Assembly (NCBI RefSeq): GCF_000518245.1
Contig: NZ_KI912402.1
Span: forward strand, 1-52,953
Length of the DNA stretch: 52,953 nt
Reading direction: 5' to 3'
Source of the DNA: Brachyspira alvinipulli ATCC 51933
Lineage (GTDB): Bacteria > Spirochaetota > Brachyspiria > Brachyspirales > Brachyspiraceae
The notes beneath the pieces are model-generated. The model had not been told where the DNA came from. It did no database searches and saw only the letters and a list, made by a program, of their open reading frames with translations. Below, in pieces: positions 44,945 through 52,953 of the stretch; position 1 is the stretch's first letter, and every line of letters begins with the position of its first letter. The translations under genes and the position numbers were made by a program.

Positions 44945-45934
44945 ATGGTAAATAGAATATCATTTTTACTAATAATACTTGCTTTATCATTTAGCAGTTT
45001 ATTTGCCCAAGATATATCTTTCAAGATTACTGGTATATCAGGATTAGCTTTCATAGAAAAAACAGATATAAATAGATCCTTAAAAGCTTTTAGAGGAAGT
45101 GAAATACATAAAGAATATAGATTAAGAACAACAAGTAATAGTCAGGTAGAGATTAGTCTTAATAGAAGGGGTGAGAAAATAGGAGATATTACAGTTCCTC
45201 AAAATACTGTATTATTGGTTAATCCTCCTATATATAAAGATGATACTAGAATTTCTTTATCTTTACTTGAAGGATATATTAAGGTTAATATTATAAAAGA
45301 TTTAGGTTCATCAGTAGAAGTACATACAGCAAATACTTCATCTGTAGTTAAAGGTACTCAATTTGAGGTGGCATTTGCAGAAGATGGTTCTACAATAGTT
45401 GTCCTTTCTGAAGGTAATGTAGATGTATTTACCGATAATGGAGAATCTGTTCTAAATCCTAAAGAAGCATATATTAACACAATAGATGATAAATCTAAAA
45501 TTGTAAAACAAAATTCAGATAGTGACCCTGTAGTATTTCTTAATAAGGGAGAAGAAAATTCACGTCAGGATTATATATATACTGTTGAAAATTTATTAAC
45601 AGCTTTGGAAAATGTTTCTTATGATGACGGTAATAATTTTGTATCATTTGTTAATTTAGAAGATAGTGAAAAAGCTATTAATAGTATGGAAATGAAGCAG
45701 TACAGAATGCTTGCTGCTAATGAAGGATATTATAATACAATAATTAAACTTATTAATTTGAATGAAGACAAAAAGCATGAAATGATATCTTATGCTAGAA
45801 GATCTTTAAGTTTATATATGGCTAATCAGAGAGCTATAAGTAAAATGAATACTAAAATTAACAGAAACAGAGATAAATTTGATAGAATAAAAAAGAAATT
45901 TGATGAAAGAATGGCTAGTTCTATATCGAATTAA
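44945..45934 (+). CDS. Secreted FecR-domain protein
   Basis: A 329-residue periplasmic protein with signal peptide ISFLLIILALSFSSLFA. ATG 44945 is used, with AAGGAGG at 44934-44940. Residues 20-180 match a FecR domain: LRTTSNSQVEISLNRRG, LLEGYIKVNI, and VEVHTANTSSVVKGTQFEVAF followed by VVLSEGNVDVF. Here FecR is not joined to a sigma regulator; stand-alone FecR-like proteins of spirochaetes are envelope proteins of unclear role. The C-terminal half is helical and basic (KMNTKINRNRDKFDRIKKK). Its stop overlaps the stop of the convergent TPR gene by 3-4 bases. Confidence 0.85.
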   Translation: MVNRISFLLIILALSFSSLFAQDISFKITGISGLAFIEKTDINRSLKAFRGSEIHKEYRLRTTSNSQVEISLNRRGEKIGDITVPQNTVLLVNPPIYKDDTRISLSLLEGYIKVNIIKDLGSSVEVHTANTSSVVKGTQFEVAFAEDGSTIVVLSEGNVDVFTDNGESVLNPKEAYINTIDDKSKIVKQNSDSDPVVFLNKGEENSRQDYIYTVENLLTALENVSYDDGNNFVSFVNLEDSEKAINSMEMKQYRMLAANEGYYNTIIKLINLNEDKKHEMISYARRSLSLYMANQRAISKMNTKINRNRDKFDRIKKKFDERMASSISN

Positions 45935-47402
45935 TTATTTTCATCTATATAATACTCAAATATGTTTCTCACTTCAGCGTATTTTCTTAGTTTTGATATA
46001 TAGAAGTTTCTATCATATTCAGCAAGTAAAACTTTAGCTCTTTTTATAAACTCTTTTTCATTATATATTATTAAATCTATATAAATATTGTATATTCCCA
46101 TAGCTCCGCCAAGTACAATACCTATACATTCTCCGCTTTCTTTTTCTCCAAGTACCTCTTTTTCTAATCTATATTGTATTTCGTATCTTTCATTAAGTAT
46201 TTCTCTTTTTATTTCATTATCATCATTATCTTCATAGCCATAAGTTAAAAATACAGTTCTAGCACCAGATTGAGATATAGCAACTATATCGTCTATAACT
46301 CCATTATAGTAATCGTTAATAGTTTCATAGTATGATGTAGTTCCTGTTATTATATCATATCTTGGAAGTTCTATGTCTTTTGGTTCAAATGTATATGAAA
46401 AATATTGAGCTATTGGTTCTGTTACTAATTCTTTTCTATAAAAAATTAATGTTTTATTTATGTATTTTTCTAACTCTGTAAGCGGTATCATGTTTTTTAA
46501 TTTTCTATCACTGATATCAACATATCTTATATATACTTTTGATAAGCCTTCACCTATAGAATTCTCCATCATTAATAAAAATATATTGTATGCTTCTTCT
46601 GTATCCAAACTGCTAAGCTCATCATTATAAAATATTAAGTCAAATTTATCATTTTCTTCATCAAATTCTATTTTTATTAGAATCTCACTTATATTTATAC
46701 TGCTGTTATTTATTTGAATAGAAAAATCATTGCCATTAGAGCTCGGAATGCATGGCATAAAAGTCCATTTTTCATAAAATTTTTCAGGCATTGCAAATAT
46801 TATTCTTGGTATCAAATAAAATAAATAATTTTTTCCATCAATAGTAAATATAAATTCATAATTTTTGTTAATATTAAAAGATATTTTATCAGATATTATT
46901 TTTATACCATTATGTACAAAATTTATTAATTCATCATCTTGATTTTCAAGCATTCTAGTTATTTCATTTTCATTCTCATCAAACCATTTCCAAAACATAT
47001 CAACTCTTTCTGTAAATGGAATATTATTATCTTCATCCTCAAAACATAATTTGTATAATCTGTCAGTATCTTCAAACAATTCATTATTTTCAATATTTTG
47101 TTTTTCTAATAATTCCAAAGTTTTTTTTAAATATGATTTGGCTGTTTCTTTATTTCCATTATAGTAGTAGGCATACCCTGTTCTAAAAACCATAAAGGAT
47201 CGTCAATAGCTTCTTCTCTTATATACATTAAATTATTCAATGCTTCATCATAATTTTGAATATTATTTAATGCTCTTGCAAGCAATGATATAATATGATG
47301 ATCTCTCTCATTTTCATTCATAGAATATATAATTTGTATAATTTTTTCATGGTTATTATTTTTGTGAAGTTTCTCAATTTCTTCTAATAATTTTTTCTTC
47401 AT
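45931..47402 (-). pseudogene. TPR-containing protein gene with one frameshift
   Basis: Two frames join into one protein of about 490 residues. 47402-47127 encodes KKLLEEIEKLHKNNNHEKII, then LARALNNIQNYDEALNNLMY and DDPLWFLEQG; 47193-45931 continues YAYYYNGNKETAKSYLKKTL in another frame. The two meet as WFLEQG/YAYYYNGN if one T is added in GGTATG near 47177, giving a normal TPR unit. The region after about residue 180 is acidic, with no motif I recognise; it includes VFLTYGYEDNDDNE and SGECIGIVLGGAMGIYNIY. GAGG precedes the ATG at 47402. Apart from this one indel the gene appears intact, so a sequencing error is quite possible. Confidence 0.8.
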
Positions 47403-47514
47403 ATTAGCCTCAATTATTTGCTAATATTATATTATATTATATTTTTATATAAAAATCTATTCTTAAATATAAGAATTTATTAATGACTAAGATAAGAGTT
47501 TTTTATTTTTTTAC

Positions 47515-47543
47515 TTGACAAAAATGTTTAAATATAGTAGTAT
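47515..47543 (+). promoter_or_regulatory. Promoter of the rplU-prp-rpmA operon
   Basis: Consensus TTGACA at 47515-47520, a 17-base spacer and TAGTAT at 47538-47543, about 60 bases before rplU. Confidence 0.7.
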
Positions 47544-47604
47544 TAATTACTCATAGTGTAGTATAAAATATAAAAACATATATATAAATTGGAGATAAAC
47601 AACC

Positions 47605-47916
47605 ATGTATGCAATAGTAGAAGTAAAAGGCAAACAATATAAGGTAGAAAAAGGTCAAGATATTTTAGTAGAATATTTGGGCGATGATGCAAAAGAAGCT
47701 CCAGAAATAAAAACACTTCTTCTTAAAAAAGATGATGAAAGTGTTATGGTTGGAACACCTTATGTTGCAGGAGTTAAAGTTAGTTCTAAAATAGTAGAAA
47801 TGATGAAAGGCGATAAAGTTGTAATAGGAAAACATAAAAGAAGAAAAGACTATAGAAGAAAAACAGGACATAGACATAAATACCATAAAATCACTATAGA
47901 AGATATTTCTCTTTAA
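47605..47916 (+). CDS. rplU: 50S ribosomal protein L21
   Basis: A 103-residue ribosomal protein of normal length: MYAIVEVKGKQYKVEKGQDI at the start, VGTPYVAGVKVSSKIV in the middle and the basic KRRKDYRRKTGHRHKYHKI tail that binds 23S rRNA. GGAG lies 12 bases before the ATG. Its stop overlaps the prp start (TAATG), so translation is coupled. Confidence 0.98.
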   Translation: MYAIVEVKGKQYKVEKGQDILVEYLGDDAKEAPEIKTLLLKKDDESVMVGTPYVAGVKVSSKIVEMMKGDKVVIGKHKRRKDYRRKTGHRHKYHKITIEDISL

Positions 47917-48272
47917 TGTCTTCATTTGTAAATATAATCTATAATAGTGAAGATATTATAGAGGGTATTACAATTAGCGGACATGCTGGGATAAAAAAAT
48001 CTGGTGAAGGGTATGAAGTTTGCATAGCTTTAAGTGCTTTATCACAAGCTATGTATAAAGCATTAGTTAGTATAGTAGGTAAAAAGTTTTTAAGTTGCAA
48101 TATAAAAGATGGTTTTTTAAATTTTGAGCTTATTAATATTGATAAACTTGAAAACATAAAAAAAGAAGAATATAAAATAGTTAGTAATGGATATTTAATA
48201 GGTATAAAATCTTTGATAAAAGAGTATCCTGATTTTATAAAATATAAAGAGGAGTATAAAAATGGCACATAA
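47916..48272 (+). CDS. prp: Ribosomal-processing cysteine protease Prp
   Basis: A 118-residue cysteine protease (YsxB family), between rplU and rpmA as in Firmicutes and Fusobacteria. The catalytic pair is present: His23 in SGHAG and Cys36 in [10 protein letters not shown]. In Staphylococcus Prp removes the N-terminal extension of L27 (cutting after a LQFFA-type motif). Here the L27 next door has no such extension, so the substrate is unclear. The Asp often found two residues before Cys is Glu here (YEVC). The gene overlaps rplU by one base and rpmA by 11 bases. Confidence 0.9.
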   Translation: MSSFVNIIYNSEDIIEGITISGHAGIKKSGEGYEVCIALSALSQAMYKALVSIVGKKFLSCNIKDGFLNFELINIDKLENIKKEEYKIVSNGYLIGIKSLIKEYPDFIKYKEEYKNGT

Positions 48273-48516
48273 AAAAGGCGGCGGAAGTTCTAAGAATGGA
48301 CGCGATAGTCAATCAAAACGTTTAGGTGTTAAAGTTTACGGCGGACAAAAAGTTATAGCTGGTAATATCATAGTAAGACAACGCGGTACTAAATTCCATG
48401 CTGGAAGAAATGTAGATATAGGCCGTGATCATACTATATTTGCCACTGCTTCTGGTTATGTAAAATTTCATACTAACAAATTTGGAAAGAAAGCTATCAG
48501 TGTAGTTGCTGAATAA
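48262..48516 (+). CDS. rpmA: 50S ribosomal protein L27
   Basis: An 84-residue protein beginning [20 protein letters not shown], the mature N-terminus that reaches the peptidyl-transferase centre. The rest matches L27 ([35 protein letters not shown]). The ribosome binding site GAGGAG lies 7 bases upstream, inside prp. No in-frame start that would add a cleavable LQFFA-type extension is visible upstream, in contrast with Prp-dependent bacteria. Confidence 0.98.
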   Translation: MAHKKGGGSSKNGRDSQSKRLGVKVYGGQKVIAGNIIVRQRGTKFHAGRNVDIGRDHTIFATASGYVKFHTNKFGKKAISVVAE

Positions 48517-48543
48517 TTTTATTATTTAATGTATATTTTGTAT

Positions 48544-48577
48544 CCTAACTATATGTAACTGTAGTTAGGGTATTTTT
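48544..48577 (+). terminator. Terminator of the rplU-prp-rpmA operon
   Basis: CCTAACTA (48544-48551) pairs with TAGTTAGG (48562-48569) around a 10-base loop, then GTATTTTTTT. Confidence 0.85.
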
Positions 48578-48650
48578 TTATAAAATATTTGAATTTTTTA
48601 TTTATTAATATATTATTTAAAAATTACAAAATAAATTATAGGTGTTTTTT

Positions 48651-49718
48651 ATGGACAAAATTACAAATAATAAGGAAGAACAAATTGAATTATTATCATG
48701 TGCTTTAGAGGGCGGATGCTCTGCTAAAATACCACCTGACTTACTTGAAAAAACTTTAGCTCCAATAATGCAGACTAAAGTTGATTCTAATTTATTGTCA
48801 GATGTTGATATAGGTGATGATGCAGGTGTTTATAGGATATCAGACGATAATGCTTTGATATTCACTGTTGATTATTTTCCTCCTGTTATAGCAGACCCTT
48901 ATGGTTTCGGGCAAATTGCAGCATGCAATTCTATAAGTGATATTTATGCTATGGGAGGAGAACCTAAATTAGCTTTGAATATTACTATGTTTCCTAAAGA
49001 TGATTCTTTAAACATACTTGCCAATATATTAAAAGGCGGTCAGGATAAAGCTACAGAGGCTGGTGTTTTAGTAGTAGGAGGACATACTATAACAGATGCT
49101 ACAGTTAAATATGGAATGGCTGTTATTGGTTTTGCTAATCCTAATAAAATAACAACTAATTCTGCAGCTAAAGAAGGAGACATTATAATACTTACTAAGC
49201 CTTTGGGTACAGGTTCTTGTTTGGCTGCTATGAGACAGGGACTTTTAAAAGATAGTGATATAGAGGATGTTTTTGAATCTATGAAAACATTGAATAAAAA
49301 AGCTTGCGCTATTATGAATAAATATAATGTTAAATGTGCTACAGATATAACAGGTTTCGGCCTTATGGGACATGCTTATAAAATGGCTTTAGCAAGCAAT
49401 GTAAGTATAGAAATTAATTCTTCTGCTTTGCCTATGTTTAATAAATCTTATGAAGTTTTAGATATGGGATGCATACCAGGTGCTGCATTTACTAATATGC
49501 GTTATGTTGGAAATAATATATTAGTTGATGATGATGTTGATTATAATTTAAAAATGCTGTCATTTGATCCACAAACAGCTGGAGGATTATTCATCTGTGC
49601 TGATAAAAATAATGCTGAAAATATATTGGCAGATTTATGGAGAGAGGGTATAGATTGTGCTTCTATAGTAGGAAAAGTAAATAAAAAAGAAAAAGAGTTT
49701 CTGCATTTAATAAAATAA
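48651..49718 (+). CDS. selD: Selenide, water dikinase (selenophosphate synthetase)
   Basis: A 355-residue enzyme that makes selenophosphate from selenide and ATP, the selenium donor for selenocysteine and selenouridine. ATG 48651 is used (GTG 48642 is an alternative) with AGGTG upstream. The catalytic pair is Cys23 and Lys26 in EGGCSAKIPP; some organisms have selenocysteine at the Cys position. GDDAGVY, TVDYFPPV and GQIAACNSISDIYAMGGEP bind ATP and metal, and ATDITGFGLMGHAYKMA lies in the C-terminal domain. No selA, selB or tRNA-Sec is in this window, so use of selenium is inferred only. It has its own terminator. Confidence 0.96.
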   Translation: MDKITNNKEEQIELLSCALEGGCSAKIPPDLLEKTLAPIMQTKVDSNLLSDVDIGDDAGVYRISDDNALIFTVDYFPPVIADPYGFGQIAACNSISDIYAMGGEPKLALNITMFPKDDSLNILANILKGGQDKATEAGVLVVGGHTITDATVKYGMAVIGFANPNKITTNSAAKEGDIIILTKPLGTGSCLAAMRQGLLKDSDIEDVFESMKTLNKKACAIMNKYNVKCATDITGFGLMGHAYKMALASNVSIEINSSALPMFNKSYEVLDMGCIPGAAFTNMRYVGNNILVDDDVDYNLKMLSFDPQTAGGLFICADKNNAENILADLWREGIDCASIVGKVNKKEKEFLHLIK

Positions 49719-49732
49719 TGTATTAATGATAA

Positions 49733-49763
49733 AAAAGAGGAGCTAAAATATAGCTCCTCTTTT
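49733..49763. terminator. Bidirectional terminator between selD and the ABC operon
   Basis: AAAAGAGGAGCTA (49733-49745) and TAGCTCCTCTTTT (49751-49763) form a perfect 13-bp stem around a 5-base loop, with T-runs on both strands, between two convergent units. Confidence 0.92.
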
Positions 49764-49779
49764 ACTTTAATTATATCTA

Positions 49780-50517
49780 TTATCTTTCATTTATTTTTCT
49801 TAAGAATGTTTTTAATCTTTCGTTTTGAGGATTATTGAATATATCCTGCGGACTGCCTTCTTCAACAATATATCCGTCAGCCATGAATATTACTTTATTT
49901 GAAACATTTTTTGCAAACTGCATCTCATGTGTTGTTATGAGCATTGTTGTGTGTTTTTGTGCAAGGTCTTTAATTACATTTAATACTTCTCCTACAAGTT
50001 CAGGGTCCAAAGAAGAAGTAGGTTCATCAAGTAAAATAACATCTGGATGTACAGCCATAGCTCTCCCTATACCAACTCTCTGCTGCTGTCCGCCAGAAAG
50101 TCTTGACGGATATTCGTCTTTTTTATTGAATAATCCTACAGTCTCTATAATATGTAATGCCTCTTCTTTTGCTTTTTTCACATCCATTTTCTGAACTGTA
50201 ATCATAGGTTCCATGATATTTTCTAAAGCAGTTTTATTTTTAAATAGATTATAATTTTGAAATACCATAGAAGTTTTTTTTCTTAAAGCATATATTTCAT
50301 TTCTAGTTGCTTTTTGTGTATCAAGTGTCAAATCTCCTATAGTTATTATACCATTATTAGGTTTTTCTAAGAAATTTATACATCTAAGAAGTGTCGATTT
50401 TCCTGTACCTGAAGGTCCTATTAAAGTTAATACTTCTCCGTATTGTATTTTAAAACTTATTCCTTTTAATATATCCAAAGTGCCAAAGCTCTTTTTAAGA
50501 TCTTTTACTTCAATCAT
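49780..50517 (-). CDS. Polar amino acid ABC transporter, ATP-binding protein
   Basis: A 245-residue ABC ATPase of the GlnQ/HisP/TcyN class. Walker A is GPSGTGKS, the Q-loop VFQNYNLF, the signature LSGGQQQRVGIGRAMA, Walker B VILLDEPTSSLD and the switch His in ITTHEM. It energises uptake through the permease gene directly upstream (14 bases apart), with the binding protein two genes upstream. GGAG precedes the ATG. The substrate is probably an amino acid such as cystine or glutamine; this cannot be settled from the sequence. Confidence 0.95.
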   Translation of the reverse strand: MIEVKDLKKSFGTLDILKGISFKIQYGEVLTLIGPSGTGKSTLLRCINFLEKPNNGIITIGDLTLDTQKATRNEIYALRKKTSMVFQNYNLFKNKTALENIMEPMITVQKMDVKKAKEEALHIIETVGLFNKKDEYPSRLSGGQQQRVGIGRAMAVHPDVILLDEPTSSLDPELVGEVLNVIKDLAQKHTTMLITTHEMQFAKNVSNKVIFMADGYIVEEGSPQDIFNNPQNERLKTFLRKINER

Positions 50518-50531
50518 TATGCAGTCTCCTT

Positions 50532-51200
50532 TTAATAAGCTCTGTTCAATTTCTTCTCTAAAATGCCTTGTATATATGTGAATATTGATATAAGTGCCCA
50601 GTATATAATAACTGCTGCTGCATATGCTTCCATATATCTATATGTAACACTTATTTCTATACTTGCACCAGCCATCATATCTTTTAATCCTATTACAAAT
50701 CCCATAGATGTTGATTTAAAAATATTTATAAAGCTGTTTGAAAGTCCTGGTACTGCAACTCTAGCAGCTTGAGGTATTACTATTCTTTTAAGTACATCAA
50801 GCGATCTCATTCCTATAGAAAGTCCAGCTTCAAATTGACCTTTATCTACTGAATTTATAGCTGCTCTTATATCCTGCGACATAAATGAAGCATAATTCAA
50901 ACTTAAAACTACTACCAATGCACTGAATGCTGACATATTACTTATTAATTTACTAAATTGAGCAAAACCATAGTAAAATAAAAATAACTGAGCAATAAAA
51001 GGAGTAGCTCTAAAAAAAGATACATAAACATTTGCTATCTGATACAATACAGGAACTCTATATTGAAGCATTAATGCTATTATTAATCCCAATATAAGTG
51101 AAAACAATAAAGCCAATAAAGCAACTTGACAAGTTATAGGCAAATATTGTAATAATTTAGGGAAAACTGATAGAAAGTAATCAAACTTAAAATTTGCCAT
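50532..51200 (-). CDS. Polar amino acid ABC transporter, permease
   Basis: A 222-residue HisM/GlnP-type inner-membrane protein with five predicted helices. The N-terminal LLQYLPITCQVALLALLFSL and the phrase YVSFFRATPFIAQLFLFYYG are family marks. The EAA loop, EAGLSIGMRSLDVLKRIVIPQAARVAVPG, contacts the ATPase. Only one permease gene is present, so the transporter should contain a homodimer. AGAGG precedes the ATG. A hairpin in the 149-base spacer to the binding-protein gene probably reduces its transcription relative to the binding protein. Confidence 0.95.
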   Translation of the reverse strand: MANFKFDYFLSVFPKLLQYLPITCQVALLALLFSLILGLIIALMLQYRVPVLYQIANVYVSFFRATPFIAQLFLFYYGFAQFSKLISNMSAFSALVVVLSLNYASFMSQDIRAAINSVDKGQFEAGLSIGMRSLDVLKRIVIPQAARVAVPGLSNSFINIFKSTSMGFVIGLKDMMAGASIEISVTYRYMEAYAAAVIIYWALISIFTYIQGILEKKLNRAY

Positions 51201-51284
51201 TTAATTTAACCTCTTAATTATTTTGTATTCAATAACTTTAACTAAATCCATATAACAGTTAATATAGTATTAGCAAAAAACGGC

Positions 51285-51318
51285 AAAATGGTTAAATTTT
51301 TTTTAATTTAACCATTTT
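51285..51318 (-). terminator. Hairpin in the binding-protein/permease spacer (partial terminator)
   Basis: AAAATGGTTAAATT (51285-51298) and AATTTAACCATTTT (51305-51318) form a perfect 14-bp stem with a 6-base loop; on the - strand GCCG and T6 follow. It probably lets excess binding-protein mRNA form over permease and ATPase mRNA. Confidence 0.7.
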
Positions 51319-51349
51319 TATAATGCCTAAAAATAATTATATAAATCAA

Positions 51350-52207
51350 TTAATTATTTTTTAATAAACCTTGCTGTTCATATTGTTCCATAAGTTTAGC
51401 TAAAGCTTCGTTAGCATCTAAACCTTCCATAGGATTATATCCAAACCATTTAACAGCCAATTTTTCTAATGTACCATCTTCTCTCATTTCTACTATAACT
51501 TTGCTGACTTCATCGCGTAATTTCTGACCAGCTTCATCTTTTCTAAATGGAAAAGCATTAACTTCTGTAAATATTACATCTCCAACCATTTTTATATCTA
51601 ATCCTGTGCTTTCTTGTAAGTTAGGAAATATTATAACAGCAGTAGTAGAAGCAGATATTTTTCCATTAACAACATTATTAGGTATTGTAGCAACAGTATC
51701 AGGACTGAATGAAACTATTTCTATTTTACCTTCTGGATCCAATGCTTTTATGTTTTCATGTGAAGAAGTACCTGTTTGAAGTCCTAATTTTTTACCAAAT
51801 AAATCTTCAAGTTTTGTTATAGAATCATTAGTACCTGCTACATAAAACCTATATGGACTTAAAAAATATGGTTCAGAAAATATATATTTTTCTAATCTTA
51901 CAGGGGTAATACTAATTTGCTGAGTAACAGTATCAACTTTTCCAGATTCTAAAGAACCAAAAGCTCCTTCCATAGCAACTTGAGTCCATTCTATTTTTTT
52001 ACCTAAACGCCTTCCTATTTCTTCCCAAACATCGATATCATATCCTTCTAATTTTCCTTCAGCATTTGCTCTACTGAATAATGGATGCATACCTGGAGTT
52101 GCAACTCTAATTACAGCAGTTTCGCTTTCAGATGCAGCATGATTATTGTTTGAACATGAAACTATAACCATGCAAATGATAATTAATGAACTTAATAATT
52201 TTTTCAT
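51350..52207 (-). CDS. Polar amino acid ABC transporter, substrate-binding lipoprotein
   Basis: A 285-residue family 3 solute-binding lipoprotein. The signal ends MVIVSC. The fold is typical: IRVATPGMHPLFSRANAEGK, then LEGYDIDVWEEIGRRLGKKI, VDTVTQQISITPVRLEKY (the usual R-x-x-x-Y phrase) and PYRFYVAGTNDSITKLEDLFG with KLGLQTGTSSHE. AAGGAG precedes the ATG. It is the first intact gene of the three-gene transporter. A second, broken binding-protein gene lies directly upstream and shares most of its C-terminal sequence. Confidence 0.93.
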   Translation of the reverse strand: MKKLLSSLIIICMVIVSCSNNNHAASESETAVIRVATPGMHPLFSRANAEGKLEGYDIDVWEEIGRRLGKKIEWTQVAMEGAFGSLESGKVDTVTQQISITPVRLEKYIFSEPYFLSPYRFYVAGTNDSITKLEDLFGKKLGLQTGTSSHENIKALDPEGKIEIVSFSPDTVATIPNNVVNGKISASTTAVIIFPNLQESTGLDIKMVGDVIFTEVNAFPFRKDEAGQKLRDEVSKVIVEMREDGTLEKLAVKWFGYNPMEGLDANEALAKLMEQYEQQGLLKNN

Positions 52208-52287
52208 TTTTTTCTCCTTTTTTATAAAATATTTAAAAAATTGTATAATTAAGTTTTAGCATATAACCTGAAATCAATTTATTATTC

Positions 52288-52953
52288 TTAGAAAGTTGAT
52301 AATAATTTATCTAATTCGGTTTGGAAATCTAAACCTTCCATAGGGTTGTATCCAAACCATTTAACGGCTAGTTTTTCTAGTGTACAATCTTCTCTCATTT
52401 CTACTATAACTTTACTAACTTCATCGCATAACTGTTTTCCTTTTTCATCTTTTCTAAATGGAAAAGCGTTCACTTCTGTATATACAACATCACCGGTTAA
52501 TTTTAAATCAAGTCCTGTCTTTTTTACTCTGTCATCAAATGTAACAACTGATTGTATAGAAGCATCTGCTTTTCCGTTAGCAACATTATTTGGTAAAGTA
52601 GCAAGACTATCAGACCTAAAAGAAACTATTTCTATTTTTCCTTCAGGGTCTAATTTTTTTATATATTCATGAGCAGCACTTCCTAATGCTAAAGCTAGTT
52701 TTTTACCGTACATATCTTCAAATTTATTGATAGAATTATTTGTTCCAGGTACATATAATTTATACGGACTTAAAAAGTATGGTTAAGAAAAATAATATTT
52801 TTCCATTCTAGCCTTTGTTATGCTTATTTGCTGAGTTACACTGTCTACTTTATCTGTATCTAATAAACCAAAAGCTCCATCTAATGCAATTTGAGTCCAT
52901 TCTATTTTTTTGTTTAAACGCTTTCCTATCTCTTCCCATATGTCTATATCATA
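52288..52953 (-). pseudogene. Second binding-protein gene with a nonsense codon (5' cut by window edge)
   Basis: A paralogue of 51350-52207 in one continuous frame from base 52953 (YDIDIWEEIGKRLNKKIEW) to the stop at 52288, interrupted only by TAA at 52785-52783. The intact copy has Glu there: FSEPYFLSPY against FS-stop-PYFLSPY, a G-to-T change giving GAA to TAA. Everything else in the visible part is conserved, including VNAFPFRKDE and LEKLAVKWFGYNPMEGLD. The ATG at 52713 has no ribosome binding site and would make only the second half. The gene was probably the product of a tandem duplication. Its 5' end is outside the window. Confidence 0.87.

Noticed and set aside
49835-50194. 119-residue antisense frame over the ABC ATPase gene
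   Set aside because: It is the mirror of a strongly conserved ATPase frame, with no ribosome binding site or family resemblance; similar antisense frames over htpG, feoB and secA were dropped for the same reason.

Overview
The window is about 53 kb of very AT-rich DNA with dense genes. It most likely comes from a spirochaete of the genus Brachyspira. The base composition, the many BspA-like leucine-rich-repeat and ankyrin lipoproteins with SC lipoboxes, a FeoA-FeoB fusion, the L21-Prp-L27 operon and a TelA/XpaC pair all fit, but no rRNA gene is present to prove the genus. No tRNA, rRNA, insertion sequence, prophage or CRISPR array was seen.

Layout. 1-5.2 kb is a surface-protein locus: two homologous outer-membrane-barrel-like genes facing each other, each followed by BspA-like LRR lipoprotein genes, two of which are broken. 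The left barrel gene is entered through a long perfect TTTA tract that encodes its signal peptide, which is the arrangement of a phase-variable gene. 5.3-12.3 kb holds a DUF554 membrane protein, a protein of unknown family, a VWA protein paired with a membrane-anchored J-domain protein, divergent htpG, a candidate small RNA and a small membrane protein. 12.3-20.4 kb has birA (apparently leaderless), an acetyltransferase, a zinc-ribbon protein, a C45-type hydrolase, an LRR lipoprotein and an O-acylation cluster (MBOAT, GNAT, SGNH). 20.5-23.2 kb is a thiamine-responsive unit: TPP riboswitch, terminator, OppA-type lipoprotein and tenA, with tenA out of frame at an A7 tract. 23.3-29.2 kb carries murB, a flavodoxin-ferredoxin protein, two tandem ankyrin lipoproteins plus the relic of a third, and an SDR. 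29.5-36.6 kb carries feoAB, a DMT transporter, a 20-bp perfect inverted repeat and secA. 36.7-47.4 kb contains two PepSY-like proteins, a degenerate HD-GYP protein, a group 2 sigma factor with a TTG start, an Ig-like membrane protein, a DUF2271 protein, a nitroreductase, the xpaC-telA-sfp operon, a FecR-domain protein and a frameshifted TPR gene. 47.5-52.95 kb has rplU-prp-rpmA, selD and a polar amino acid ABC transporter followed by a second, nonsense-mutated binding-protein gene cut by the window edge.

The strongest leads are the TTTA-encoded signal peptide, the TPP-riboswitch/OppA/TenA salvage unit with its A7 frameshift, a small RNA candidate with a C-rich loop (promoter near 11.9 kb, terminator at 12.0 kb), a leaderless birA promoter, and Prp next to an L27 that lacks the extension Prp normally removes. 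Several of the broken genes differ from their intact form by single-base indels, so read-level checking should come before biological interpretation of those.
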